Shown in pieces: positions 25,001-35,573 of a DNA stretch of 64,000 nucleotides (position 1 is its first letter; every line of letters begins with the position of its first letter). The notes below the pieces were generated by a model. That model searched no databases. It worked only from the letters and a program-made list of their open reading frames with translations, and was not told where the DNA came from. Position numbers and translations under genes: made by a program. Origin of the DNA: Tetradesmus obliquus (taxonomy: Eukaryota > Chlorophyta > Chlorophyceae > Sphaeropleales > Scenedesmaceae); NCBI GenBank assembly GCA_030272155.1, contig CP126203.1, positions 496,001-560,000 on the forward strand, read 5' to 3'.

Positions 25001-27166
25001 AGTGCTCACCGTGCGCCGCTCTTGCAGCCAACCCGACAGTTATGACGCAGCACAGATCTTATCTTATGAGCCGCACTAGCCGCATCAAGGCGCTGATGAA
25101 GAGCTAATAACGCCCAAAACAACTCACCGTGCGCCGCTCCTGCAGCCAGCACCACAGGACAGCACAGCGCGCCAGATACAAACCACAATAAGCACACCCG
25201 ATATGCTCATAACAAGCTATCATTGCAAGCATCGCTCACCGTGCGGCGCTCCTGCAGCCAGCCCCACAGTATGACGCGCCCCGCATCGTCCCGCATCACG
25301 TTGGGCGCGTACAGTGTGTCGCCCAAGTCTAGTCGCAGCGGGCCCTTGGCGTTTTCTAGGTCAAAGCGGCCGTTGCTGTACCTGCAGCAGGAAGGAACAG
25401 TCACGTGTAGCTGTCAGCATGTCGCGCGACTACAGCAACAGCAGGCCCGTAACGTTTTCTAGGTCAAAGCAGCCGTTGGCGTACCAACGAACTACAGAAA
25501 TCATAGCAGCACGAAGGCAGTAGCGAGATACAAGATATCAACGCACCGCATGTACCTGCACTTGATAACTCGTCCAATCGCTCACCCACTCACTCACTGA
25601 CTCACTCCTTTACTCCCCACTACACTACAACCCTTGCAGAGCCCCTTACCTGCCAAGCCAGTAGATGGTGGGGTTGGTGCACGCGTCCGGGCTGATGCTG
25701 TAAAAGTGGCTGTAGCGCTCATCCCAACTGCCAGCTGCCACGCCAGCCATGCTACAGCCCGGCGGCGGCCCGCCCCATGCATTGACTAACGCATACGGCG
25801 GCTCGCTGCTGCTGCTGCTGCTGCCGTTGATGCTGCTGCTAGTGCAGTCTGCAATGATGCTAATGCCATCGCAGCCGCACGCGCTGCTGCTGTTGATGCG
25901 GCTGTCCTGCTGCTGCAGCGGGTCGCCATGCTGCTGCATGGGTCCGTCTGCTGCTGCTGGTGGTGCTGCTATGCCGCCACCGCTGCTGCTGCTGTTGAGG
26001 CGAGATAGGCTGTGCTTTCGGTTGCCCATGGCTAGCCGTGCGTGGTTGCTGCTGCCTAGCGGAAGCGCCCCTGCTGGAAGAGGATTGAGCTGCACAATCA
26101 GGGGACACTCCCACACAGCACCTGCAGACACCAGCGCCGACAGCCAAGACAATGTCATGGTTGAAATTGTCACCATAGCAGCAGCGCAACAAGCACTTAA
26201 AAACAGAGTTTGTTTCCTGGTGCCTGTGGCCAGCTATCAGGTTTCTGTGAACGTGCATACAGCTGCCACTGCCCTGTTGCTGCAGATTTAATGAGATTGC
26301 AGGGCCCTGCAGGTGCTGTTGCGCCGCACCTGTGTCGCCGTCTCCTACACACAGCAGGCCATCGTAGCGCCAGCTGGCTGCGTCCCTCAGGGTGCGTGTG
26401 CGGTACACGATGGTGGCCCCACCCACCTCCTTGATGCCTGCAAGATGGGGCGGTCACACACATGTTACACTATTGTTACTGACATATGCGTCCCTCAAGG
26501 CGCCTGTGCGGTACACGATGGTGGCCCCGCCCACCTCCTTGATGCCTGCAGGGCGCATGTGCAGTGACAGATGTGTTAAGAACGCGTTACTAACACCTGC
26601 AGAGTCTGCTGCTCGGGTACATGGGCCCTCGCAGCCGCATCGGCGCCCATCCAACAGCTACAACAGCACCAATAACGCGCAAGCGGCGCGCCACCCTGAT
26701 CCCATGGGCACCACCTAATCATGCAAATCAACAGCAGATCAGCCGCACGAGCAGAGATCAGCTTCCTGCAAACGAACAGAACCATACACGCAGGCCGCAC
26801 CTGAGTCCAAGAGCACCACCCACTCGTGGTCAATTGCGCTGCACGGCCGCTCATCCACAAACGCTCCCGCAAGGCATTCAAAAACAAATATAGCAACAGT
26901 ACGCACTGGAGTCAGCCAGCATCACCAGCAACAGAACAGCCAACCCCACCCGCAGCCCCAGCAGCAGAAGAAGGTGAACAGCCGCCGGCAAACCACCCCA
27001 TATTCACGCACCTGAGCCCATGAGCACCACCCACTCGTGGTCGTTTGCCCCACACGGCCGCTCCACCACAAAAGGGTCCCGCCACCCAGTGAGGTTCATG
27101 TTGGGGGGAGGCACGCCAATGAAAGGCGCCGCCTCCTTCACCCAGCTCACCAGCAGCGGGTCATCT

Positions 27167-27221
<55 letters not shown>

Positions 27222-28995
27222 GGGATACCAGCAGGGCATTAGCAGCTCAGAGATCTAACAGGAGGAACCAATGAGCACCAGTGCATGTAGAGCACAGCGC
27301 CTTTCTGGGACATGGCTGTGTGGTACGCTGCTGCGGCTCGAACACACAGCGAATCACATGGCTGCTGCTGCTGCTGCTGCAGTAGTAGCGGCACTGGCTC
27401 TGCTGCTGAGTCGCCCAACACCCAGGTGCCAGCTGCTTGGTGATGCACTGCAACCCCTGAAAAGTAAGCCTTGGCACAGATGCAGATGCACCGCGGCAAC
27501 AACGCCTGCTGATCTGCCGCACCAATGCCCAGCTTCCTGCTGCTGAGACACTGCTGCTGCAGCTGCTGCTGCTGCTGCACCACTCTGCTGCTGACCCAGC
27601 TGCAGCCTGCCGGGCGCAGCTGTGGTGATGACGCAACTGTTAACATCTGCCTACCCAGGATCGGGCTGCGATTGCATTCAGCTGGAGATCATTCCTATCT
27701 TGCAGCTGCCACTCTGTAAGCTGCTGCTGCTGCTGCTGGTGGTGAAGCTGCTGCGGTCGGGAACAGCTGCAGATGCTGCAGCCGCCACACCGCTGCTGCC
27801 GCTGCTGCTGCAAATGATCCAGCTGACAGCACCCGCGTGCGCCCACAACACGCACCTGGAGCAACTGGCATTACATACAGCTGCCAGGCTGCGGCCGCCG
27901 CCGCCGCCGCTGCTGCTGCTACTGCTGGTGGTGGTGCTAGTGAAACCTCTAACACAGCACTTGTGCGCCCACAACACAAACCTGGATCGGCCGGCGATGC
28001 ATACAGCTGCGACTCGATGAACGGCAGGTTCAGATCGCACTCCGGTGGCGGCGGCGGCTGCGCGTCCGGATTCGTGCGCAGCCGCACGCCCGTGTATAGC
28101 AGGATCGGTGTGCCGTCTGTGTCTATTGTTGCGCAGCCGCTGAAGCAGCCGTCTGCATCTAGGGACTTTGCTGTGGGGACCATTGCATGCGGCAGGTGCT
28201 CCCAGTGAATGAGGTCCCTACTGACTGCATGGCCCCATACCAGGCCGAATGCCCACTCGCAGCCCTCTGGGAGGTGCTGGTAGAACCTGCGCATGCAGGA
28301 TTTCAGTTGCAGGATGAAAGATAACAGAATAGGTGAGGCCAGCATGCAGCAGAATAAATGAGCGATCAAATGTGTGATGGGGTGGGGTGGGGTGGGGTGG
28401 GATGGGGTGGGGTGCTTGCAGGAGGTAGGGCTCAGGTGTGCAGGAGCGGTGGTCAGCAGTACACCAGTATGATAGCCTCAACACCGCGCACCCCTGTGGT
28501 CCCCGCCACTGTTGCTGCTCACAACCACACTGTGATGTCAGGGCAAGGCAACACTGCACAAGCAGCACAACTGCAGAGCTAGCAACTGCCGAGAACCCGG
28601 CTGCTGCGGACATGCCACTGCAGACCAGCTGAGTGCATCTGCAACAGCTGCTGTCAGGCAGCTGCTCAACACTGTAGGCGCTTGTGGCTGTGTCGCTGCA
28701 GCTTAACAGCTCTGGTGTGCTTGTGCAGCTGCCCACACAGCAGCTTTGTTGCAATGAGTGTCAAGGCACGCTGTGTGCTGCGTGGTGCAGTTGCAGGAAG
28801 CTGACAGCAGGCAGCTGCTGGTCAACCTTTACTGCTGCTGCTGGCGGTGCAAGGGCAGATCACGCATGATCTGGGTTAAATTTGCTGCACATTATGCTGC
28901 TTGCTGCTCATGAGCCAACAGATGCCCCTGGTGTTCCCAAGCAGCAGCACTCACAGGTGGTACTGTCCCTTGTACATGAAAGGTCCATTGGGATC
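21812..28995 (-). CDS. Glycoside hydrolase family 32 (beta-fructofuranosidase / invertase-like); N-terminal exon(s) not found
   Basis: GH32 enzymes hydrolyse sucrose or fructans at the beta-fructofuranosyl bond. Exons in gene order: 28995-28955, 28286-27982, 27164-27012, 26437-26330, 26121-25650, 25381-25240, 24728-24525, 22953-22709, 22331-21812; all phases agree and they join to 729 residues plus stop. All three catalytic motifs are present: DPNG (nucleophile Asp, residue 1 of the part found), WRDPF (Asp145) and WECP (Glu207, acid/base). [26 protein letters not shown] and LPHAM surround the first. After WECP there is a ~90-residue Ser/Gly/Gln low-complexity insertion before the conserved [14 protein letters not shown]. 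The beta-sandwich half follows ([50 protein letters not shown]), then a Gln-rich tail. The exon encoding the residues before DPNG (usually W-M-N) was not found, so targeting is unknown. Introns are packed with junction copies. Invertase versus fructanase specificity cannot be decided. Confidence 0.93.
22541..22620 (-). repeat. Donor-side copy of GH32 exon 8
   Basis: A copy of the last ~75 bases of the exon ending at 22709, including the GTGGGC donor, 168 bp further downstream. It reads [19 protein letters not shown], against [17 protein letters not shown] in the real exon. Confidence 0.85.
23003..23908 (-). repeat. Array of eight extra acceptor-side copies of GH32 exon 8
   Basis: The real acceptor is at 22953/22954. 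The first ~60 bases of the exon ([17 protein letters not shown]) with a preceding CTGCAG- or CTGCGG-like acceptor recur with exon-start positions at about 23067, 23190, 23307, 23420, 23547, 23661, 23783 and 23897, spaced 113-127 bp. Each unit also carries ~50 bases of the intron tail. Most copies are close to identical; the one at 23547 is diverged on its distal side. None has a donor after the exon fragment, so none looks like a cassette exon. Confidence 0.95.
24072..24430 (-). repeat. Two extra donor-side copies of GH32 exon 7
   Basis: Copies of the last ~110-120 bases of the exon ending at 24525, each with its donor, end at 24312 and 24072 (spacings 213 and 240 bp). Both still read LRQGEAWQ...[11 protein letters not shown] with a few replacements. 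Confidence 0.93.
24795..24950 (-). repeat. Two extra acceptor-side copies of GH32 exon 7
   Basis: Short copies of the exon start (VGTYDYAG) follow acceptor-like sequence at 24837 (TGTGCAG) and 24931 (diverged, GATAG), 109 and 94 bp apart, upstream of the real start at 24728. Confidence 0.8.
25010..25165 (-). repeat. Two extra donor-side copies of GH32 exon 6
   Basis: Copies of the exon end (WLQERRT) plus GTGAG donor end at 25128 and 25010, 112 and 118 bp from the real end at 25240. Confidence 0.85.
25440..25484 (-). repeat. Extra acceptor-side copy of GH32 exon 6
   Basis: A ~45-base copy of the exon start (NGCFDLEN) 103 bp upstream of the real start at 25381. The acceptor is degraded (no CAG). 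Confidence 0.75.
26485..26550 (-). repeat. Extra acceptor-side copy of GH32 exon 4
   Basis: A copy of the exon start ([19 protein letters not shown]) after a CCTGCAG acceptor at 26545, 108 bp upstream of the real start at 26437. Confidence 0.88.
26801..26870 (-). repeat. Extra donor-side copy of GH32 exon 3
   Basis: A copy of the last ~65 bases of the exon ending at 27012, with GTGCGG donor, ending at 26801 (211 bp away). It reads [10 protein letters not shown]. Confidence 0.85.
27168..27219 (-). repeat. (CAG)17 tract forming the acceptor tract of GH32 exon 3
   Basis: On the coding strand this is an uninterrupted (CTG)n run ending directly in the CAG acceptor used at 27164/27165, so the microsatellite occupies the place of the polypyrimidine tract. 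Confidence 0.88.
27856..27895 (-). repeat. Extra donor-side copy of GH32 exon 2
   Basis: A copy of the exon end (QLYVMPVAP) plus GTGCGTG donor and the following ~15 intron bases, ending at 27856, 126 bp from the real end at 27982. A weaker third resemblance lies near 27685-27720. Confidence 0.8.
28377..28414 (+). repeat. (GGGGT)n pentamer repeat
   Basis: About seven copies of GGGGT with one A interruption, in the first identified intron of the GH32 gene. The coding strand is C-rich here and the plus strand could form a G-quadruplex. Confidence 0.9.
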
Positions 28996-31900
28996 CTGCA
29001 GACGCACCAAACGCCACCCAAACACTTGTGATATGAATTTGATACGCTTATACGTGACTTTTGTAGGCTCAGCTGGCTCCAGCTGGCACAGTGTGATGTC
29101 CAGGGCGCCCACCCCAACCCCAATGCCAACTCACATTCACCCAGCCTGCTGCTGGAGCTATGTGGAATTTCGGCTTGTCCTCGTGCTCTACTAGGGCCAT
29201 TGCCAGGGCCCTTAGCACTTCAACCGGAAGCCAGCAGGGCTACGTCTTTACTAGCAGCAGCCTTAGCTGCTCTAGTTCTCCTTAACAGCTTCGTAATGTC
29301 ACAAAAAAACGCTGTGTGAGTTTGGCTTGGTCTAGAACTCCGTGTTTTGCCGAATCAATCGCTCTTCGCAGGTGTTGTGTACTGGACTCAACGCTCACGG
29401 TATCCAAGACACAATGCAGCCTGCCCAGTGGATGTTCGACTTGTTTGTTATGCATATGGAGAGCCGTTTTGGGCCGCCATGCCAGCCTTTCCATCAGTCC
29501 TGTCCAGGGTGCAGCCCTAGGGCCTTGCACAGGTAGTCAATTGAAACCCCTAGTGGTGCAGATTCGGCTTGAAGTTGAATCAAACTGGCCGCAAACGGCT
29601 TCTGCAACACCACATGCCATCGCTCGAGGCGCTACAAACAAGCCACAACTTCACACTGAAGTGCATGCAGGCCACACAACCGCTGGTCAAGTGTTGCCAA
29701 AAGCACTTGCCCTCCTACTTGCAGACACCTTGCTTGCGCATCATTCTCCAAACACAAGTAATGATTCAGCCTTCGCTTCTTTGAACAGCTGCAGATTTCT
29801 TGCAGGCGGCAGCCATGCTACAATGTTTTCATTGAAGCTGGGAACCGTTGCCAGCGGACGTCGGAAGTGACCTCCGAAGCTGGCAGCAGAGAAGCAGAAG
29901 GCAAGCTGGCTCACCGCCACAGCAGTAGCAAGCTGCTATTGCAATGGCCCATGCCTCAGCCCACATCAAGAAATTAAGCAACTCAGAAAACTCCATGTTG
30001 CAGCAGGCCGGGTCACCCTCAGTGAGGCAGCAGCTGCTGTGGCCATGGGTCGCAGCTGGCAGGTGAACCAATTGAGCACATTAAGTCACACATCCTGAGC
30101 ACTGTTAAAACTTTGCGCCTGTGGTGCGTACTGATGGCTCCGTGGTATGTGCAGTCACACACATTGGGACCATCCGAGGTGACTCACCAGCATCAGGCGC
30201 TGACTCACTAAAGCCGCTGTGGTGAGGTGCCAGGTCAAATTGGGTAGGAGGCTGGCTGAATGGCTAGCCATGTGCTGCAACACACCGGCCAGCACTGCCG
30301 CTTGAGCTCACAAATGGCAGAGTGCATTGTGCTGGGCAGGCTGGGCCGTACTGGGCCTGGCCGCAGCGCACTAGTAAAGATGGACAGTCTAGCATGAAAA
30401 ATGCAAAGCTGCGCACCTTCAAGCAAGGCTTGGCCAGGAGATCTCCCGCTCAAGGCCCCCCGGCGCTCCAAGTGGGCTGTCCACGCAAGCACGGCTGTTC
30501 AGCAGTAGCGTTGAGCATGCCATTGCAGCGGAGCTTGGGGATGCACTGCACTGAAGCATTGGCAACCCATGCAACGTCCCCGTCACGTGTTTGAGGGCCA
30601 ATCAAAGACTTGTCTGGGCACAGAGCAGCTCAAAGCAAGTCAAAGCAGGGACATGGGGAAGGGCCAGGGACAGAACCAACGAGTGCGCACTGCAAATGCA
30701 TGGCTGCCGCTGCCATAGCTATGCTGCTGCTGCAGCAGCAAGCTGCGGCCATGCTGCCAGTCATTGCCGGCCAAGCCACTCGACGCCCACATTGCTGAAC
30801 CACATTTGTGTCAAGAGACGACTTGCAGCACTGCCGCGCAGTCGCCAGTGCTGACGGCAGTGTAGGTAGTGCATCCAGCGAAACAAAAATTGAGGTGCCT
30901 GCCCACCTGGCAGCAGAGCTAGGTTCAGACTTGACGTTGACACTCAGCAACAAGTCAGGCTGAGTACGAGTGCCTGCAGTGGCCAGCTGGCTGCTGCAGC
31001 GGCCAGTGGCCATGGCGGCCAGTGTGCTCAGGCTGGCACAGAAATGGCCCTTGGCCTTGGCTTCTGCATGCGCTGCATAAACCACAGATCCTCTCTATAG
31101 AGAAAACGCAGCACGAGCTCGTGGTTGTCTGATACATCATTGCACGTGGCGGTGGTGCCATTGCTGGGCAGATGCCGGTGGGCTATGCACTGTTCTCACA
31201 CTGGCTGCAGGCCTGCAGAACGCCAGCCCGGCCAAGGGCTAGGCTGCAGGTTGCAGAACAGCAGCCTTGATTGTAGATGCAGAGGCGGCTCAAGGGTGCA
31301 GGCACCTAATTCAAAGAGAATATGTGCTGCTCGACAGCAACGCAGAGCAACAAAAGGGCCGCAAATGTGCATTCAAGCAAACCGTCTGAGGAGTTGAGCA
31401 GCTGGTGACCTGCCATGAGGTGTCCGAGCCAGTGACCCCCAACTTCTCGACAAGCGCCACCGCAGCAAGCATCAAACGATTGCAACGGAAGAGATGTGCA
31501 AACACAGCAACGCAGCAGCGTGAGCTGCAGGCTCGGGTCGGAAACCTTTGCTAGGTGGTGAATCAGGGGCGTCACGACATGCAGGCGCAAGACGCGCACT
31601 TTCTAGGCATTTTTCTGGTACATGGCATCATACGGCGTCACAGGCTGTTTGGCTGGGGCCGCTGAGGCTGGATATGTTATCGGTCTCTGGTCAAGTGCGA
31701 CGAAGCCCCAGTGACAGGCTTGTCCTGTACCGTGCAGCTGCAGTGCAGCATGTCAGGGCAGTATTAAGCGTGATCATTACGTTTGACTGCATCGCTGGAC
31801 AGATCACCCCACATACTCGCACCACCACCAAGTTCACCGGGGGGTGAGACATGCACTCAGAGCCTATACACACCAAAACACGCTAAGATTGAAACGTTAC

Positions 31901-32457
31901 GCGTCCTGCAAGTCGAATCAAGCAGCCTGGTGAGCGACTAGTGCGACATTGTCAACTGTTGGCTGTCTGGAGACGCGGCCAGCGGCGATCAGCAGCCCAG
32001 GACATCAATCTATATGTCATATACATCTATAGCAGCAGCACGCAGTTGTGAAGGGCCGGGCAGACGAGTCAGACAGTTGGCAGTGCAGCGAGGGAAAGGC
32101 GTGCGACGGAGCGCTAGAGTAGCAGCACGACCTGTCACAGTAGCAGGATCAAATTTTTATCCGTGAGAACAGCAGCCATCACGCCAGCAGAAGCTCACAG
32201 GCGCAGGAGTGTCACGGCCTCTATGGGATGGCGCTACACTGCCAGCTCTGTCAGATGCTTGGCGCAGCAACAAGCGGGCAGGCCAGGATCTTACGCAGTG
32301 ATATTGCAGAGTCAGCTGGAGCAGCAGCTGTAGGCGTTGGCGACGAGCATGGCAGGTTGGACCGCACCTGAGGGTTGTTTGCATGTCGCTGCCTGCTGTG
32401 CAGGCGTGTCGCGGGGACGCCGCTCGATCCGGCTTCTACGGAGGTAGAGGCGCAGCA
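28996..32457. other. Unassigned stretch upstream of the GH32 gene and of the Cys-rich gene
   Basis: It should contain the missing 5' end of the GH32 gene and the promoter of the gene starting at 32458. The frame upstream of DPNG stays open to about 29136 but does not look like GH32. A plus-strand 184-codon frame at 29316-29870 is unlike anything I know. A minus-strand frame at 31599-31306 has helical, ARM-like character (separate entry). A weak AT-rich patch lies near 32005-32035 (ctatatgtcatatacatc). Confidence 0.45.
31306..31599 (-). other. Possible coding fragment with ARM/HEAT-like character
   Basis: A minus-strand frame reads VVTPLIHHLAKVSDPSLQLT...LECTFAALLLLCVAVEQH, an alternation of helix-like segments as in armadillo repeats. 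It is isolated, is preceded by a stop, and I found no neighbouring exons, so it may be a relic or a coincidence. Confidence 0.25.
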
Positions 32458-35400
32458 ATGAGAAGCGCACTGGCGCTCCTCTTGCTAGCAGCCAGCCTGG
32501 TGCTCCACGCAGTGGCGCGTGCAGAGTAAGTACCACGCGGAGCAGTCAGCAGCTCAAAGCTTTGCACCAAGCAGATAGTAACATCATATGCCAGCCCCGT
32601 AGGCGTGCCGTATGCGTCCACGCAACGCAGCAGTTTGTTGTGTGGAGCTGCTGTCCCTGATGGGGTCCTTCTGCTCATGCATGTGCTGCTGCTGGTCTAT
32701 TGCTATCCTCCCCATACGCTCACTCTGTCCTAACGCCACCTTGTATATGTTTTATGTTTTATCCCATCTTTGCAGTGTGGAGTTTGTGCAGCCAGTGCCA
32801 GACCTGGTCGGCGCGCAGCACACAGGCAGGCAGCTGCTGCAGTCAGCAGGAGCAGGCAGCTATGGCGGCTACGGATACGGATACGGCGAGTACGGATATG
32901 GCAGCTACGGCCGCCGCCGTCTGATCATGACAGAGTCCGGTGGATACGGTTACGGCGAGTACGGATATGGCGAGTACGGCTACGGCAGTAATGCCAGGCG
33001 CCTCAGTGAGGAGCTGCTGCAGCTGGAGCCGTCCGATCCTCTGCTCGAGTATGCAGAGCAGCAGGCAGCAGCGCAGCAGGCGGCCGAGGAGCAGCAGCAG
33101 CAGGGCCTTTCGGCTGCCGCAGCGTCTGCCATCCAGCATGCTCATGGCAAGCGCTCCGCGTGGAACGTGCCTGCGGGGCAGTGCTACTGCCGTTATGACA
33201 CAGACTTCAACACGTGGGCTGTAGCAGAGGAAACCTGCAAGCAGGCCCTGTACAAGCGCTGCAAGGTGAGAAAATGCGCAAATGATAGAAATTGTGTTCA
33301 TGCGTTTACGTGTGCGAGACAGCAGCAGACGAGATAGCCTGTCATCATCAGCAATAGCTGTGCCTAGCAGCTGTTGCAACGGCAGCTACGACTGCAGCAG
33401 CAGCAGCATCACAGACTTCCAGCTGACTGCAAGCAGCCAGCAGATGCCAAAGTTGACAGCTACAAACAAAATCTATGATTTCCTACGAAACTGCTGTCGC
33501 CTCGCCCTGCCGGTGCTGCTGCTGCTGCTGCAGAGCGAGTCTGGGCTGCCCTGCGAGTGGCTTGACAAGTTCTATGCACCCATGAAGGGGCCCGCACACA
33601 GCCTGCCGCATGAACAGGACATCTTTGCCTTCCTGCATGAGGACTGCACCCCGCAGCCGCCCTGTGCATGCGCTGGGCTCAAGCTAGATGGCAGCGACGC
33701 AGGTGCGAGCCCGTGATGGGTTTGAGACACACACAATGACAGCAGCAGCAGCAGCAGCAGCAGTATCGTTGGTGGTGGCAAGAAGAGTATGATAGGTCTG
33801 CTGAGGTACCAGCAGCGGCCAACGTGAAACACTTTGTCGAGGCAGAAGAGCCACAGGAAAGGCAGCAGTGAAAACAGGAGCGTACCAGGCGCGGCAGGGA
33901 CAGCAGTGGCTCGTGCTCCGTGCCAGAAATCATGTTGTTATGCGTGGCTTGCCATGTCAGCGATGTATGTGTGAGCGCTCAGCTACCCCAACACCACACT
34001 ACCAGAGATGATGAGGGCAGAAGGGTTGGCGGCGGCAGCCAGTGCTAGTTATGGGCTGCAGCAGCAGCAGCAGCAGCAGCTTGAATGCAAGCACAGCAGC
34101 ATCTCCTGCAAGACACCAGGGATCTCAGCAGCAGCCAAAATCCTCATCCTGACGCCCTCTCTTTCACTTTGTGACATCTGCCTCTCCTGCTGCTGCTGCA
34201 TCTCTTGCCCTGTCGTCGCCTCACGCCGTCCTGCTGCGTGCAGTTCCTGCAAGCGTGGCGTGCTGCAGGGACCTGCGTGTTGCTTGCCGGACTCCCTTCA
34301 GCGGCCTCTGCTGCAAGAAGGTGGCTGACTTCTGCTCAGATGACAAGTCAAACCCGATGATCGCAGCCTGGGCCAGCCATGCTTTGCACCGCGCTGATTG
34401 CTCAGCCTACCAGGGAGTGCCTTATCAGTTCACTCCCCTTGAGCAGATGACAGCTGCCACATCAGCACCCAAGCAACAGCAGAAGCAGCAGCAGCTGGTG
34501 GACAGCAAGCCAAGTGAGGCAGAGCTGCTGCATCAGGCACTCAACATCCAGCAGCAGCAGGCGGCAGCAGCAGCAGCAGCACCTGCAGGCAGCAGCTTTG
34601 GTGCTACATTCCTTGCAGCTGTGGCGGCTGGTGCCGTGTGTGTGGCAGTTGTGGCTGTGCTGTTCTCCCTCAGGCGCGAGGAGCAGCACGATCTCGATGA
34701 CGAGGACGACGAGGACGATAACATGTCATATAACAACAACAGTAACAACACCCAGCGCTCGCTGAACTTCACAACTCTGGACGCCTGCCCGCCTGGCGGC
34801 CTGTGCTGTGAGGGCTCTGCTGCCAGCCAGAGTGCTGCTGACCTGGCGGGGCTGCCCCATGTGGTGTCAGTGAGCACTCTGAGCTCCTCAGGAAGTGTGA
34901 GGGAGCCGCTGCTGCCGCAGAACACCCAGGGCATGAACAGGTGAGGCTTGTTATACAAAGAATGCAGAACGATTAGAAGTTTGGGACTGTGTGAGGTGCT
35001 AGATGCGTGGCTTGTTGGTCTTTGTGCAGTCATCTTGCCAGCCAGAGTGCTGCTGACCTGGCGGTTCTGCCCCACGTGGTGTCAGTCAGCACTCTGAGCT
35101 CCTCAGGAAGTGTGAGGGAGCCGCTGCTGCCACAGTGGTGTCAGTCAGCACTCTGAGCTCCTCAGGAAGTGTGAGGGAGCCGCTGCTGCCACAGAACACC
35201 CAGGGCATGAACAGGTGCGATTTTGACTGGTTGAGTGTGCGTAGACGGAGGGTTTGACAGAGGCGCCCCCTAGATGAGCGGCTGGCTGGCTGGTGTGCAG
35301 CCAGCATCTATTGATTGTCGACAGCCTGTTGATTGTGATGCTCCTGCGTCCTGGCGCACATGCACAGCATGAGTGGTGGCCTTTCTACGCATGTTGGCTG

Positions 35401-35573
35401 GCTCGCATACGACACAACTCACAGCAGCTGTGTGCTCACAACAATTTTGCTGCTGCTGGTGCTGGTGCTGCAGGTGCATGAGTAATGTCTCTGGCATGGC
35501 CTCCAATGTGTCAGGCGGTGACCTGTCCATGCTGCGCTCTTGCAGCCAGACCAGCCTGGACACGATGCAGTAA
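32458..35573 (+). CDS. Secreted / type I membrane Cys-rich protein with Tyr-Gly-rich segment, function unknown
   Basis: Exons: 32458-32525, 32776-33265, 33534-33702, 34244-34940, 35474-35573; phases agree and give 507 residues. The start is a clear signal peptide (MRSALALLLLAASLVLHAVA). Residues ~50-95 are repeats of Y-G-x-Y-G-Y-G-E type. A Cys-rich ectodomain follows: CYCRYDTDFNTWAVAEETC, CEWLDKFY, DCTPQPPCACAG, then several Cys pairs (VACCRDL, LCCKKV). Near residue ~365 there is one transmembrane helix (FLAAVAAGAVCVAVVAVLF) followed by basic then acidic residues (DLDDEDDEDD) and a Ser-rich cytosolic tail, which is type I topology. I do not recognise the family. The fourth exon's 3' end is duplicated downstream. 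Confidence 0.82.
35030..35218 (+). repeat. Donor-side copies of exon 4 of the Cys-rich membrane protein gene
   Basis: The exon end (VVSVSTLSSSGSVREPLLP ... GMNR) recurs twice in the intron, the first copy cut short and the second complete to its GTGCGA donor at 35214, 274 bp after the real end at 34940. The two copies share an internal duplication of about 65-70 bases. Confidence 0.92.
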
